DNA from: Rhizobium chutanense
GTDB lineage: Bacteria > Pseudomonadota > Alphaproteobacteria > Rhizobiales > Rhizobiaceae
Direction of reading: 5' to 3'
Assembly (NCBI RefSeq): GCF_002531935.1
Contig: NZ_NWSV01000016.1
Coordinates: 54,480-118,479 of the forward strand
DNA: 64,000 nt
Below the pieces are notes generated by a model, which saw only the letters and a list, made by a program, of their open reading frames with translations, did not search any database and had not been told where the DNA came from. Positions within the stretch are counted from its first letter, which is position 1. Each line of letters begins with the position of its first letter. This document shows positions 41,810 to 51,106 of this stretch, piece after piece. Made by a program: the position numbers and the translations under genes.

Positions 41810-42628
41810 ATGGCTCAAGCATCCGGCCTCATGGCAGGCAAACGCGGCGTCATCATGGGTGTCGCCAACAATCGCTCGATTGCGTGGGGTATTGCCAAGG
41901 CCATTCATGCGCAGGGCGGCGAAGTCGCGCTCACCTACCAGGGCGATGCGCTGAAGAAGCGCGTCGAGCCACTCGCCGCCGAAATCGGCGCGACGCTGGT
42001 CGGCCACTGTGACGTCGCCGACGAAGCCACCATCGACGAGGTTTTCGCCAATGTCGAAAAGCTGTGGGGCAAGATTGATTTCCTCGTGCATGCAATCGGC
42101 TTTTCCGACAAGGACGAGCTGACCGGCCGCTATGTCGACACCTCGGCCGACAATTTCGCCAAGACGATGCAGATCTCCGTCTATTCCTTCACCTCGGTCG
42201 CACGCCGCGCCGAGAAGCTGATGACGGATGGCGGCGCCATGCTGACGCTGACCTATTACGGCGCCGAAAAGGTAATGCCGAACTATAACGTCATGGGTGT
42301 CGCCAAGGCCGCGCTCGAGGCAAGCGTCAAATATCTGGCCGTCGACCTCGGACCGCAGAACATCCGCGTCAACGCCGTCTCGGCCGGCCCGATCAAGACG
42401 CTCGCCGCCTCCGGCATCGGCGATTTCCGCTACATTCTGAAGTGGAACGAATATAACGCGCCGCTGCGCCGCACCGTCACCATCGAGGAAGTCGGCGATG
42501 TCGGCCTCTATCTGCTGTCGGATCTGTCGCGCTCCGTCACCGGCGAAGTGCACCATGCCGACAGCGGCTATCATGTCATCGGCATGAAGGCGGTCGACGC
42601 CCCCGACATTTCGGTCGTCAAGGACTGA
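41810..42628 (+). CDS. fabI: Enoyl-[acyl-carrier-protein] reductase (NADH)
   Basis: FabI carries out the last reduction of each fatty acid elongation cycle. The 272 residues show the SDR fold of FabI: MGVANNRSIAWGIAKAIHAQ as the cofactor loop, VHAIGFSDKDELTGRY, and the catalytic TYYGAEKVMPNYNVMGVAKAA with Tyr159 and Lys166. RVNAVSAGPIKTLAASGIGD is the conserved loop after it. GGGAGC lies 5 bp before the ATG. The following phosphatase gene starts 21 bp downstream and is likely cotranscribed. Confidence 0.97.
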   Translation: MAQASGLMAGKRGVIMGVANNRSIAWGIAKAIHAQGGEVALTYQGDALKKRVEPLAAEIGATLVGHCDVADEATIDEVFANVEKLWGKIDFLVHAIGFSDKDELTGRYVDTSADNFAKTMQISVYSFTSVARRAEKLMTDGGAMLTLTYYGAEKVMPNYNVMGVAKAALEASVKYLAVDLGPQNIRVNAVSAGPIKTLAASGIGDFRYILKWNEYNAPLRRTVTIEEVGDVGLYLLSDLSRSVTGEVHHADSGYHVIGMKAVDAPDISVVKD

Positions 42629-42649
42629 AGCATTCCCGGAGCCTAGACC

Positions 42650-43240
42650 GTGCTTATCTACGTGATCAGACACGGCCAGACCGACTGGAATGCCGAGCGC
42701 CGCCTGCAGGGCCAGAAGGACATTCCGATGAATGCCACCGGCCTGGAACAGGCCCGTCAGAACGGGCTGGCGCTTGGCGAAATTCTCGGTGACACGGTCG
42801 ATGCATTCGATTTCGTCGCAAGCCCGCTCCAGCGCACGCGCGCGACGATGGAAATCGTCCGCACCGCCATGGGCCTGCCGCCGCTTGCCTATCGCACCGA
42901 TCCCAGACTGGTGGAGATTTCTTTCGGCGACTGGGAGGGCTCGACGCTGAAGGAACTGAAGGCGACGCAGCGCGAGCGGGTGGCCGAGCGCAACGCCTCG
43001 AAATGGGATTTCATCCCGCCCGGCGACGACGCGGAAAGCTACGAAATCCTCTCCTGGCGCACCGGCTCATGGCTGCAATCGGTCGATCGCCCGACGGTCT
43101 GCGTCACCCATGGCGGCGTCATCCGCACGCTGTTCCAGACGATTTCAGACCTGCCAAAGAGCAGCGCCGCGGAAGGCGCAATCCCACAGGACCGGATCGC
43201 CAGGATCGACACCGCTGAGCGGACGATCGTCTGGCTGTAG
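42650..43240 (+). CDS. Histidine phosphatase family protein (phosphoglycerate mutase-like)
   Basis: The 196 residues start at GTG 42650 with VIRHGQTDWNAERRLQGQKD, the RHG motif holding the phosphorylated His. FDFVASPLQRTRATMEIV and VEISFGDWEGSTLKELKAT hold the acid residues, and VCVTHGGVIRTLFQTI the second His. Such proteins dephosphorylate small phosphate esters; a cofactor-dependent mutase role is less likely. It follows fabI closely. Confidence 0.92.
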   Translation: MLIYVIRHGQTDWNAERRLQGQKDIPMNATGLEQARQNGLALGEILGDTVDAFDFVASPLQRTRATMEIVRTAMGLPPLAYRTDPRLVEISFGDWEGSTLKELKATQRERVAERNASKWDFIPPGDDAESYEILSWRTGSWLQSVDRPTVCVTHGGVIRTLFQTISDLPKSSAAEGAIPQDRIARIDTAERTIVWL

Positions 43241-43259
43241 GCATCGCCAGCCCGTTCAG

Positions 43260-43499
43260 TTAGGTCGGATTGGGGATGCGAACGAGCTGTTCGGCCATGA
43301 TGTGAATCGGGATTTCCGGCAGACTTGAAGTGAAGCCATTCAGCTCGAAAAGGTCTGATATAACAGCGACAACTTTGGGCTTGAGGGCTTCGAAAGTGTC
43401 GGCCTCGATGGCCAGCCCTTCGATATCCTTGCTGCTGGCAACCCAAACACCAGCCTCTTCATCCCAATCCGCGCGCACTACGATCGAGGCGTGCTTCAT
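43260..43499 (-). CDS. DUF1902 (HicB-like) protein without a partner toxin
   Basis: The 79 residues show the DUF1902/HicB partial RNase H-like fold: VVRADWDEEAGVWVASSKDI, EGLAIEADTFEALKPKVV and DLFELNG. Such proteins are usually antitoxins followed on the same strand by a HicA toxin. Here the space after the stop is only 19 bp before the convergent phosphatase gene, so there is no toxin. The gene lies beside the DUF1344 gene (22 bp), on the same strand. Confidence 0.82.
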   Translation of the reverse strand: MKHASIVVRADWDEEAGVWVASSKDIEGLAIEADTFEALKPKVVAVISDLFELNGFTSSLPEIPIHIMAEQLVRIPNPT

Positions 43500-43521
43500 A
43501 CGATTGTTCTCCAGAAACCGC

Positions 43522-43782
43522 CTACTTGACGATATCGAGATCGTTGATGACGCGTTTGCCGTCGACCTCGGTATAGAAGACGATCACCTTCACGCCGGCT
43601 TCGAGGCCGTCGAAATTGAATTCCTCGGGCGCCTGATAGGTTTTGCCGTCATCGAGCGTCAGCACGAGATTTGCTGTGTCGACCTTCTTGATGGTCGCCT
43701 CGACATCGGCGCTCTCGGCAAAACCGCTCATCGGCGACAGGAAACTTGCTGTGGCCAGAAGCGTGGCGACGACGAAACGCAT
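43522..43782 (-). CDS. DUF1344 small secreted protein
   Basis: The 86 residues have a signal sequence (MRFVVATLLATASFLSPMSG-FA) and an exported part, VEATIKKVDTANLVLTLDDG, YQAPEEFNFDGLEAGVKVIV and a final INDLDIVK. This matches the DUF1344 family of small periplasmic proteins. AAAAGGA lies 8 bp before the ATG at 43782. Upstream in the same frame an extension was rejected because it precedes the signal peptide. Function is unknown. Confidence 0.88.
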   Translation of the reverse strand: MRFVVATLLATASFLSPMSGFAESADVEATIKKVDTANLVLTLDDGKTYQAPEEFNFDGLEAGVKVIVFYTEVDGKRVINDLDIVK

Positions 43783-44035
43783 GGCGACAATCCTTTTGAA
43801 ACGCTGCACGAGAAGCTGCACGAAAAAATGACTGGCCACAGATAGCCTCCTGAATATGGCGAAAATTGCCCGGAAGAATGGCTTTTCCCGCCCAATTGAT
43901 GAATAGGATTTTAAATATAATCAAGATGCCGCGTTTACCGCGGTTTTCCCTTCCCATGATTTTTCGGCATCGCCTTCGGGCAATCGTAAATTAACCCCCG
44001 CGCCCTACAGTTGCCCGGAATATGGGAGTTTCATT

Positions 44036-47000
44036 TTGCTTTCCAGGCTGAGCGACAACAAGCAGTTACGGCGCGTGTTGAAGAATACCCGCGTCTCGTT
44101 TCTGGTTTCATCGTTCGCCGCCCTTGTCGTCATTCTGGTCGGCTTCGGCCTCGACCGGGCCAATACTCAATCTTCCATGCGCGAACTTCATATCCGCACC
44201 GAAAGCGAGGCGAACCTCATCCGCGCCCGGGTGATGGCCGAGATCAACATGGACCTCAGCATCGTCCGCGACCTTTCCAACCTGATCTCCGTCAGCGCGG
44301 CCAGCGGAGAGGAGATAGAGCGGCAGATCAACTGGCTGCTGATCCAGAATCCGCCCTTCATCCATATCGCCGTCGCCCCCGATTTCATCGTCAGCAACGT
44401 CTATCCCCCGCAATCCGGCAATGAGCAGATCGGCCGCGACGTGCGCGAGACACTGTTTTCACGCCAGGCGATGACGCCCGCGGCCGGCGATCAGTCGGCG
44501 CGCTTCTATGGCCCGGTCGCGATCGACGGCCGGGGCGCCTTTGCCATATTCTTCCCGGTTTTCGTCAAGGAGAACGGCCAGCGGCGGATCTGGGGGGCGG
44601 TCGAACTCGTCATCGACCAGCAGATGTTCTACGAGGCGACCGGGCTGATGCCGGCGCGCGACCGCGAGAGCCAGGAACGTTATCCGCATCTCGACCATCT
44701 TTCGATCGCCATCCGCGATGTCGGCTCGCCGGCGAAGGCCGCGACGGCCGCCCCCTTCTTCGGGTCGTCCGATATCGACGACAAGGATCCGATACGCCAG
44801 AGGATCGGCTTTCCCGGCGGCAAATGGGAGCTTTCCGTCGTTCCGAACAGCGGCTGGGACGCGATACCGGAAAACCGAACCGAGCTGCGCCTGATCGTCG
44901 CTGCCGCCGGCTGCATCATCATCATCCCGATCTTCTTCGCCACGCTGCTGCTCGGCGAGCGCAACCGCAACATCACCGAGTTGGAGACACGCGAGGCGAA
45001 ACTCAAGGAGCTGTCGCAGCGGCTCGATCTGGCGCTGGAATCTTCGAATATCGGCATCTGGGAGCTGCAGGATCAGACCAATAACCTGCTTTGGGATGCG
45101 CGCGCCGCGGCCCTGCACGGCAAGCCGGCGCAGGAGACAGGCTGGGGGCTCGATGAGTGGCTGGCGGCGATCCTGCCCGAGGACCGCGACATCGCCGAAG
45201 TGCACTTCTTCAGCTGCAGCATTGCCGGCGCTGCCTGTACGGCGCAGTACCGCATCCTGCTTGCCGATGGCGGCATCCGCCACCTGCGCTCGGTTGGCGC
45301 CTTCTATAAGGATGCCGGCGGCGTCAGCAAGACGATCGGCATCGTCTGGGACGTGACGACAGATGCGGAGACGACCGACACGCTGCGCAAGGCCAGGGAC
45401 ACGAGCGAGGTCAAGAATGCCGAGCTGGAATTGGCGCTTGAAGAGCTTTCCAGCCGCGAGGGAGAGCTCGCCGAGCTGTCGAGCCGGCTCGACCTTGCGC
45501 TCAACTCCTATCAATGCGGCATCTGGGAAGCGCGGCCCGGCCGGGGCGGCTCGATCTGGAACGAGCGCATGCACGAGCTCTACGGGCTTGCCCCGCGCAA
45601 CGGCTTCATGACCGAGGAGACCTGGCTCGGCTGCATCCACCCCGAGGATCGGGGCCTGGCGCTCGAAAGCGCACGTTACTTCAAGAAGAACGGCGATACG
45701 CACACCCTGGTCTGCCGAGTCATCGCCAGCGACGGCTCGGTGCGCTATGTGCGCTCGGTCGGCAAGGTTCACCAGACGGGAAGCGGCGAGACGAAGATCA
45801 TGGGCATCGCCTTCGATGCCACCGAAGACATGCTGATGACCATCCGGCTGAAGGCGGCCAAGGACGAGGCGGTCGCCAAGAATATCGAGCTCGAGCTTGC
45901 CAAGAACAGGATCGAACACAACTCGCTGCATGATCCGCTGACCGCGCTCGCCAATCGCCGCAAGCTCGATATCGCGCTTGAAAAGCTCACCCATGACGGC
46001 CGCCGGCAGCGGCAGAAATTCTCGATCCTGCACATCGACCTCGACCGCTTCAAGGAAATCAACGACACGCTCGGCCATGCTGCCGGCGATGCGATGCTGG
46101 TGCATGCCTCGAACGTGCTCGCCAGGAACGTTCGCGGCAGCGATCTCGTTGCGCGCATCGGCGGCGACGAGTTCGTCATCCTCGCGCTCGACGTCGGCGA
46201 CCAGGAGATGGCCGAGCTTTCGACACGGATCATCGAGGAGATGCGCCAGCCGATCGATTTCCAGGGTTTTTCCTGCCGCTGCGGCGTGTCGATCGGGGTG
46301 GCTCTCGCCAACGGCATCCATGTCGATGCGCGCAAGGTGCTGATCAATGCCGATATCGCGCTCTACCGTGCCAAGAGCCTGGGCCGCAACCGCTTCGAAT
46401 TCTTCAATCACAATCTGCAGGCCGATGTCATCAACACCAAGCGCACGGCCGACGAGATCCTCGCCGGCATCGACAATGGCGAATTCACCGCCTGGTATCA
46501 GCCGCAATTTTCAGCCCGAACGATGGAACTGACGGGCGTCGAGGCTCTGGTGCGCTGGAAGCATCCTGCCAAAGGGTTGCTCACCCCCGACAAGTTCCTG
46601 CGCATCGCCGACGAGATCAATGTGGTGCAGACACTCGACCGCATCGTGCTGGAAACGGCGCTGCGCGACAAGATGCGCTGGACGGCGCTGGGCATTGCCG
46701 TGCCCAAGGTCTCGGTCAATGTCTCGGCACGGCGGCTGCATGACGGCAGCCTGCTGGAATCGCTGGCCGATCTGTCGATCCGCCCGGGCGAGCTCTCCTT
46801 CGAACTGGTGGAATCGATCTTCCTCGACGAGAGCGAGGATGTCGTCTCGCACAATCTCGAACGCATCAAGGCGCTCGGCATCGATATCGAGGTCGACGAT
46901 TTCGGCACCGGTCATACCTCGATCGTCAGCCTGTTGAAGCTGAAGCCGAAACGGCTGAAGATCGACCGCCAGCTGGTGCAGCCGATCGTCAATGCCTCGC

Positions 47001-47209
47001 AGGAGCGGGCGCTGGTCAGCTCGATCATCGAGATCGCCCGCTCGCTCGGTGTCGAGACGGTGGCCGAAGGGGTGGAGACGGCAGCCCATGCCGCGCTGCT
47101 GCGCGATCTCGGCTGCGATATTCTGCAGGGCTATGCCTTCTCGCGGCCGCTCTCCTTCGAGGATTTCACCACCGAAGCCACAGGAACGGGATGGCGGCTG
47201 GCCTCGTGA
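44036..47209 (+). CDS. CHASE-PAS-PAS-GGDEF-EAL membrane signalling protein
   Basis: The 1057 residues have membrane helices at about 21-42 and 281-305, enclosing a periplasmic CHASE sensor. Two PAS/PAC units follow (about 330-460 and 490-620). The GGDEF domain has an intact IGGDEF at residues 708-713, and the EAL domain has VEALVRWKHP (EAL 836-838), VDDFGTGHTS and ETVAEGVE. Both activities look possible, so it can make or degrade cyclic di-GMP in response to an outside signal. The start is TTG at 44036 with GGGAG 7 bp upstream. It precedes aroC by 174 bp. Confidence 0.93.
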   Translation: MLSRLSDNKQLRRVLKNTRVSFLVSSFAALVVILVGFGLDRANTQSSMRELHIRTESEANLIRARVMAEINMDLSIVRDLSNLISVSAASGEEIERQINWLLIQNPPFIHIAVAPDFIVSNVYPPQSGNEQIGRDVRETLFSRQAMTPAAGDQSARFYGPVAIDGRGAFAIFFPVFVKENGQRRIWGAVELVIDQQMFYEATGLMPARDRESQERYPHLDHLSIAIRDVGSPAKAATAAPFFGSSDIDDKDPIRQRIGFPGGKWELSVVPNSGWDAIPENRTELRLIVAAAGCIIIIPIFFATLLLGERNRNITELETREAKLKELSQRLDLALESSNIGIWELQDQTNNLLWDARAAALHGKPAQETGWGLDEWLAAILPEDRDIAEVHFFSCSIAGAACTAQYRILLADGGIRHLRSVGAFYKDAGGVSKTIGIVWDVTTDAETTDTLRKARDTSEVKNAELELALEELSSREGELAELSSRLDLALNSYQCGIWEARPGRGGSIWNERMHELYGLAPRNGFMTEETWLGCIHPEDRGLALESARYFKKNGDTHTLVCRVIASDGSVRYVRSVGKVHQTGSGETKIMGIAFDATEDMLMTIRLKAAKDEAVAKNIELELAKNRIEHNSLHDPLTALANRRKLDIALEKLTHDGRRQRQKFSILHIDLDRFKEINDTLGHAAGDAMLVHASNVLARNVRGSDLVARIGGDEFVILALDVGDQEMAELSTRIIEEMRQPIDFQGFSCRCGVSIGVALANGIHVDARKVLINADIALYRAKSLGRNRFEFFNHNLQADVINTKRTADEILAGIDNGEFTAWYQPQFSARTMELTGVEALVRWKHPAKGLLTPDKFLRIADEINVVQTLDRIVLETALRDKMRWTALGIAVPKVSVNVSARRLHDGSLLESLADLSIRPGELSFELVESIFLDESEDVVSHNLERIKALGIDIEVDDFGTGHTSIVSLLKLKPKRLKIDRQLVQPIVNASQERALVSSIIEIARSLGVETVAEGVETAAHAALLRDLGCDILQGYAFSRPLSFEDFTTEATGTGWRLAS

Positions 47210-47383
47210 CCGCCGCCTTCGGATGGAGGGACGTCGGAATGCGCCGTCGTCCGGAAACAGCATTTCCGCCGCGGCCGGTTCGACGCAAAGAAAGGCTTTT
47301 GCCTCAGCGGTTTTTTGGCCTATGAGTGTCGCGCCTTTTCAAGCAATGGCGCGACCGGCTTTGGCGCGCCACCGTGGGAACAC

Positions 47384-48481
47384 ATGTCGCACAATACATT
47401 CGGTCACCTCTTCCGCGTAACCACCTGGGGCGAAAGCCATGGGCCGGCGCTCGGCTGCGTCGTCGACGGCTGCCCTCCGGGGCTGCGCTTCACGCTTGCC
47501 GACCTGCAGGTCTGGCTCGACAAGCGCAAGCCCGGCCAGTCCCGCTTCGTGACGCAGCGGCGCGAGGAGGATCTGGTGAAGGTGTTGTCCGGCGTCATGC
47601 TGGATGCCGACGGCGAGACGATGACATCAACCGGCACGCCGATCTCGATGCTGATCGAAAACACCGACCAGCGCTCCAAGGATTATGGCGAGATCGCCCG
47701 GCAATACCGCCCCGGCCATGCCGATTATACCTATGACCTCAAATACGGCATTCGCGACTATCGCGGCGGCGGCCGCTCCTCGGCGCGCGAGACCGCTGCG
47801 CGCGTTGCCGCCGGCGGCATCGCCCGCCTCGTCGTGCCTGGCGTGACGGTGCGCGGCGCCCTGGTGCAGATCGGCAAACACAAGATCGACCGGCGCAACT
47901 GGGACTGGGACCAGGTCGGGCAGAACCCGTTTTTCTCGCCCGATGCGGCGATCGTGCCGGTCTGGGAAGAATATCTCGACGGCATCCGCAAAAACGGCTC
48001 GTCGATCGGCGCCGTCATCGAAGTGATCGCCGAAGGTGTGCCGGCCGGCCTCGGCGCGCCGATCTATGCCAAGCTCGACCAGGATATCGCCTCGCTGCTG
48101 ATGTCGATCAACGCCGTCAAGGGTGTGGAGATCGGCAATGGTTTTGCCGCTGCCGAAACCTCGGGCGAAGACAATGCCGACGAGATGCGCATGGGCAATG
48201 ACGGCACGCCGATCTTCCTTTCCAACCATGCCGGCGGTATTCTGGGCGGCATCTCGACCGGACAGCCGGTGGTGGCGCGTTTTGCCGTCAAGCCGACTTC
48301 GTCGATCCTGACCGAGCGCCAGTCGATCGATGCCGACGGCAAGAATGTCGACATCCGCACCAAGGGCCGGCACGACCCTTGCGTCGGCATTCGCGCCGTG
48401 CCGATCGGCGAGGCGATGGTCGCCTGCGCCATCGCCGATCATTATCTTCGCGACCGCGGCCAGACCGGCCGCCTGAAATAG
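47384..48481 (+). CDS. aroC: Chorismate synthase
   Basis: AroC forms chorismate from EPSP with reduced FMN. The 365 residues show GHLFRVTTWGESHGPALGCV, RPGHADYTYDLKYGIRDYRG-GGRSSARETAARV, SGEDNADEMRMGNDGTPIFL, and KGRHDPCVGIRAVPI, all signature stretches of the family. The ATG at 47384 was taken because MSHNTFGHLFRV is the family start. ribB begins 9 bp after the stop, so both are transcribed together. Confidence 0.97.
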   Translation: MSHNTFGHLFRVTTWGESHGPALGCVVDGCPPGLRFTLADLQVWLDKRKPGQSRFVTQRREEDLVKVLSGVMLDADGETMTSTGTPISMLIENTDQRSKDYGEIARQYRPGHADYTYDLKYGIRDYRGGGRSSARETAARVAAGGIARLVVPGVTVRGALVQIGKHKIDRRNWDWDQVGQNPFFSPDAAIVPVWEEYLDGIRKNGSSIGAVIEVIAEGVPAGLGAPIYAKLDQDIASLLMSINAVKGVEIGNGFAAAETSGEDNADEMRMGNDGTPIFLSNHAGGILGGISTGQPVVARFAVKPTSSILTERQSIDADGKNVDIRTKGRHDPCVGIRAVPIGEAMVACAIADHYLRDRGQTGRLK

Positions 48482-48490
48482 GAGCGTCCC

Positions 48491-49594
48491 ATGGCTTATG
48501 ATCAGAAGCGCGTCGTCGACGCCATCAGGGCCTTCGAGGCCGGCGAGATCGTCGTCGTCATGGACGACAATGACCGCGAAAACGAGGGCGACCTGATCGT
48601 CTCCGCCGTCCATACGACGCCGGAAAAGATGGCCTTCATCGTGCGCCATACCTCCGGCATCGTCTGCGCACCGATGCCGAAGGAAGAGGCCAAGCGCCTC
48701 AACCTCAACGCCATGGTGGCGGAAAACGATTCGGCCCATACGACGGCCTTCACCGTCTCGGTCGATTTCAAGCACGGCACGACGACCGGCATTTCGGCCG
48801 ACGACCGGACGCTGACGGTGCGCAACCTCGCCAATCCGAATGTGGGTGCGGCCGATTTCGTCCGTCCCGGCCACATCTTTCCGCTGGTCTCCCGCGAAGG
48901 CGGCGTGCTGATGCGCTCCGGCCATACGGAAGCCGCCGTCGACCTCTGCAAACTTGCCGGCCTGCCGCCGATCGGCGTCATCTCCGAGCTGGTCAATGAC
49001 GACGGCACCGTCACGCGCGGCCCGCAGGTGGTCGATTTCGCCGCGCAGCACGGGCTGAAGCTCGTCTCCGTCGCCGATCTCATCGCCTATCGCCAGCGCA
49101 AGGAAACGCTGATCGAACATGGCGCGAGCTTCGATGTCGACACGCCGTTCGGCAAGGCCAAGGCCCATACCTATGCCCTGCCCTGGGACCCGATGCAGCA
49201 TCTCGCCGTCGTCTTCGGCGACATCCGCGACGGCGTCGACATTCCGGTGCGCCTGCATCCGGAAAATGTCGCCGAGGATCTGTTCGGCAAGAACAGCCCG
49301 GTCGATTTCTACATGCAGAAGATTGCCGAGGAAGGCCGCGGCGTCATCGTCTATCTGCGCGAAGGCTCGGTCGGCGTCGGCCACACCGACAATGGCCGCA
49401 AGGCCCGCAGCCAGGGCCGCGAGGCCCATGCCGAAGCGCAGACCCGCGACAGCGAATGGCTGGAAATCGGCCTCGGCGCCCAGATCCTGAAGGACCTCGG
49501 CGTCAGCTCGATCAAGCTGCTCACCAGCCGCGAGCGGCATTATGTCGGCCTGGAAGGTTTTGGGATCAAGATCAGCAAGACGGAGATCTGCTGA
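48491..49594 (+). CDS. ribB: 3,4-Dihydroxy-2-butanone 4-phosphate synthase fused to a degenerate GTP cyclohydrolase II half (RibBX-type)
   Basis: The first about 200 of 367 residues are RibB, with DDNDRENEGDL at 25-35, RPGHIFPLVSREGGVLMRSG and HTEAAVDLCKLAGL. It makes the four-carbon unit of riboflavin. The second half has the fold of GTP cyclohydrolase II but lacks its cysteine zinc motif; RLHPENVAEDLFGKNS occupies the place. The GTP-binding and active-site stretch is altered too (YLREGSVGVGHTDNGR). So the C-terminal half should not open GTP. It follows aroC by 9 bp. The next plus-strand gene is bioM after a repeat. Confidence 0.92.
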   Translation: MAYDQKRVVDAIRAFEAGEIVVVMDDNDRENEGDLIVSAVHTTPEKMAFIVRHTSGIVCAPMPKEEAKRLNLNAMVAENDSAHTTAFTVSVDFKHGTTTGISADDRTLTVRNLANPNVGAADFVRPGHIFPLVSREGGVLMRSGHTEAAVDLCKLAGLPPIGVISELVNDDGTVTRGPQVVDFAAQHGLKLVSVADLIAYRQRKETLIEHGASFDVDTPFGKAKAHTYALPWDPMQHLAVVFGDIRDGVDIPVRLHPENVAEDLFGKNSPVDFYMQKIAEEGRGVIVYLREGSVGVGHTDNGRKARSQGREAHAEAQTRDSEWLEIGLGAQILKDLGVSSIKLLTSRERHYVGLEGFGIKISKTEIC

Positions 49595-49596
49595 AA

Positions 49597-49758
49597 AACC
49601 CCTCCCCAACCCCTCCCCACAAGGGGGAGGGACTAACCCGCGGCGGGGTCCTGCCACCAAAAAGCGCCGCTACATGCTGCATCGTCAGGAATGAAACTCG
49701 ACGGGGCCACACGGCCGCCCCTCCCCCTTGTGGGGAGGGGTTGGGGAGGGGTCTTTTT
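49597..49758. repeat. Inverted pair of family C repeats after ribB
   Basis: ACCCCTCCCCAACCCCTCCC, then ACAAGGGGGAGGGACTAACC at the left, and the inverted CCCCTCCCCCTTGTGGGGAG and GGGTTGGGGAGGGG at the right. The right end runs into TCTTTTTC. With 80 bp between arms, the RNA could fold into a long stem and end both the aroC-ribB transcript and the convergent gene at 49783. Confidence 0.8.
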
Positions 49759-49782
49759 CTGCCGCAGCTCCGGCGAAGGGGA

Positions 49783-50973
49783 CTACCCTCTCCACCCCTC
49801 CAAAAGCACCACCTTCTCCACCCCCGCAAACCGCGCCACCCGGTCCAGCTCGGCCTCCAGCCGCTCCAGCCGCCCGACAGACGCCTTCACGCCCGGTTCC
49901 AGCCAGAGCCGTTTGACGTCGAGCGTCGATTTCTTCCGATCGGCCTTCATGTCGATGCGGCCGATCAGCCGGTCGCCTTCGAGCAGCGGGAAGACGTAAT
50001 AGCCATATTCGCGCTTCGGCTCGGGCACGAAAATCTCGATGCGGTAGAAAAAGCCGAACAGGCGTTCGGTGCGGTTGCGGTCGCGGATCATCGGATCGAA
50101 GGGGCTGAGGACGCGGATGCGCGGCGGCGCGCCGGGGTAGTTGTCGAGGGTCGAGAGGAAATCGGCAAAGGCCCAGGAAGGGCGCGGCTTGGCCTCGAGC
50201 GCCGGTTCGATCAGCACTTCGATCAACTCGTCGCGATGGGCTGATACCCAGGCCTTGGCCTCATCGGGCGAGACGAGGTTCCAGAAGGCTGCGATCTCGC
50301 CATGGGTGGCAAAACCGAGCCGGGCGAGCGCGCTGCGGCAGGCCCAGTCGACGAATTCCTCGCGGCTCACCTCCGGCTTGCGGAACTCCTCCGGGATGAC
50401 GCGCTCGGTGAGATCATAGATCTTCTGGAAGTTCGAGCGCCCGGCGATGGCGAACTTGCCGGTGTGCCAGAAATATTCGAGCGCCGTCTTGTTCGGATGC
50501 CAGTTCCACCAGCCGCCGGAGACGTGGCCATCGGCCTTGATGTCGCGCGCCAGGATCGCGCCGCCGCGCTCGACGCGCTCGTAGGTTTCCGCGAATGCCG
50601 CCTCGAAACCCTCGCCGCGCCATTTGCGCCAGCGTTCGACGATCACCTTCTCCTGATGGCGGAACTTGTGCTTCCAATAGACGAAGAAGGCGCTCGGCAG
50701 GATGGAGGCGTCGTGCGTCCAATGTTCGAACAGCGCCCCGTCCTTTTCGAGCAGCGCGGTCAGGTGTTCGCGCCTGTAGGTCTGGTTGCGGGAAAACAGG
50801 ATCTGATGATGCGCCCGCTCCACCGTCTGGATGCTGTCCACCTGGACGAAACCCAGCTCACGGATGAGCTGCAACAGGCCCTCCTTGGTCAAAGCGCGGT
50901 TCGGCGGCGCGCTGAGGCCCTGCTTGGCAAGAAAGACACGACGGGCGTCGGAATTGGAAAGCAGATTCGTCAT
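49783..50973 (-). CDS. YcaQ-like winged-helix protein (DNA crosslink glycosylase family)
   Basis: The 396 residues match the YcaQ/AlkZ superfamily. LIRELGFVQVDSIQTVERAHHQILFSR has the QxD motif (FVQVDS) of family glycosylases. HWTHDASILPSAFFVYWKHKFRHQ, RDIKADGHVSGGWWNWHPNKTAL and LSPFDPMIRDRNRTERLFGF follow. YcaQ in E. coli unhooks DNA interstrand crosslinks. MTNLLSN at 50973 is an ATG; a GTG two codons upstream is possible. No partner gene is adjacent. It is convergent to ribB. Confidence 0.87.
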   Translation of the reverse strand: MTNLLSNSDARRVFLAKQGLSAPPNRALTKEGLLQLIRELGFVQVDSIQTVERAHHQILFSRNQTYRREHLTALLEKDGALFEHWTHDASILPSAFFVYWKHKFRHQEKVIVERWRKWRGEGFEAAFAETYERVERGGAILARDIKADGHVSGGWWNWHPNKTALEYFWHTGKFAIAGRSNFQKIYDLTERVIPEEFRKPEVSREEFVDWACRSALARLGFATHGEIAAFWNLVSPDEAKAWVSAHRDELIEVLIEPALEAKPRPSWAFADFLSTLDNYPGAPPRIRVLSPFDPMIRDRNRTERLFGFFYRIEIFVPEPKREYGYYVFPLLEGDRLIGRIDMKADRKKSTLDVKRLWLEPGVKASVGRLERLEAELDRVARFAGVEKVVLLEGWRG

Positions 50974-51106
50974 GGGCACATCATAACGCGGAAAATCTTC
51001 CTAGCCACCCGATATCGACCCAATATCGACATCGCGATTTGCGCTTTCATCATCATCGATTCCCCGTATAGAAGCACTGCTGTCAGGTTGGCGCCAATGG
51101 CTGCCG

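Noticed and set aside
44459..46507. 682-codon minus-strand frame opposite the second GGDEF/EAL gene
   Set aside because: Codon shadow of a clear signalling protein.
48482..48490. FMN riboswitch before ribB
   Set aside because: Only 9 bp separate aroC and ribB, so no riboswitch can fit; none was seen before aroC either.
47627..49660. 677-codon minus-strand frame opposite aroC and ribB
   Set aside because: Spans two essential enzymes in antisense and has no recognisable motif.
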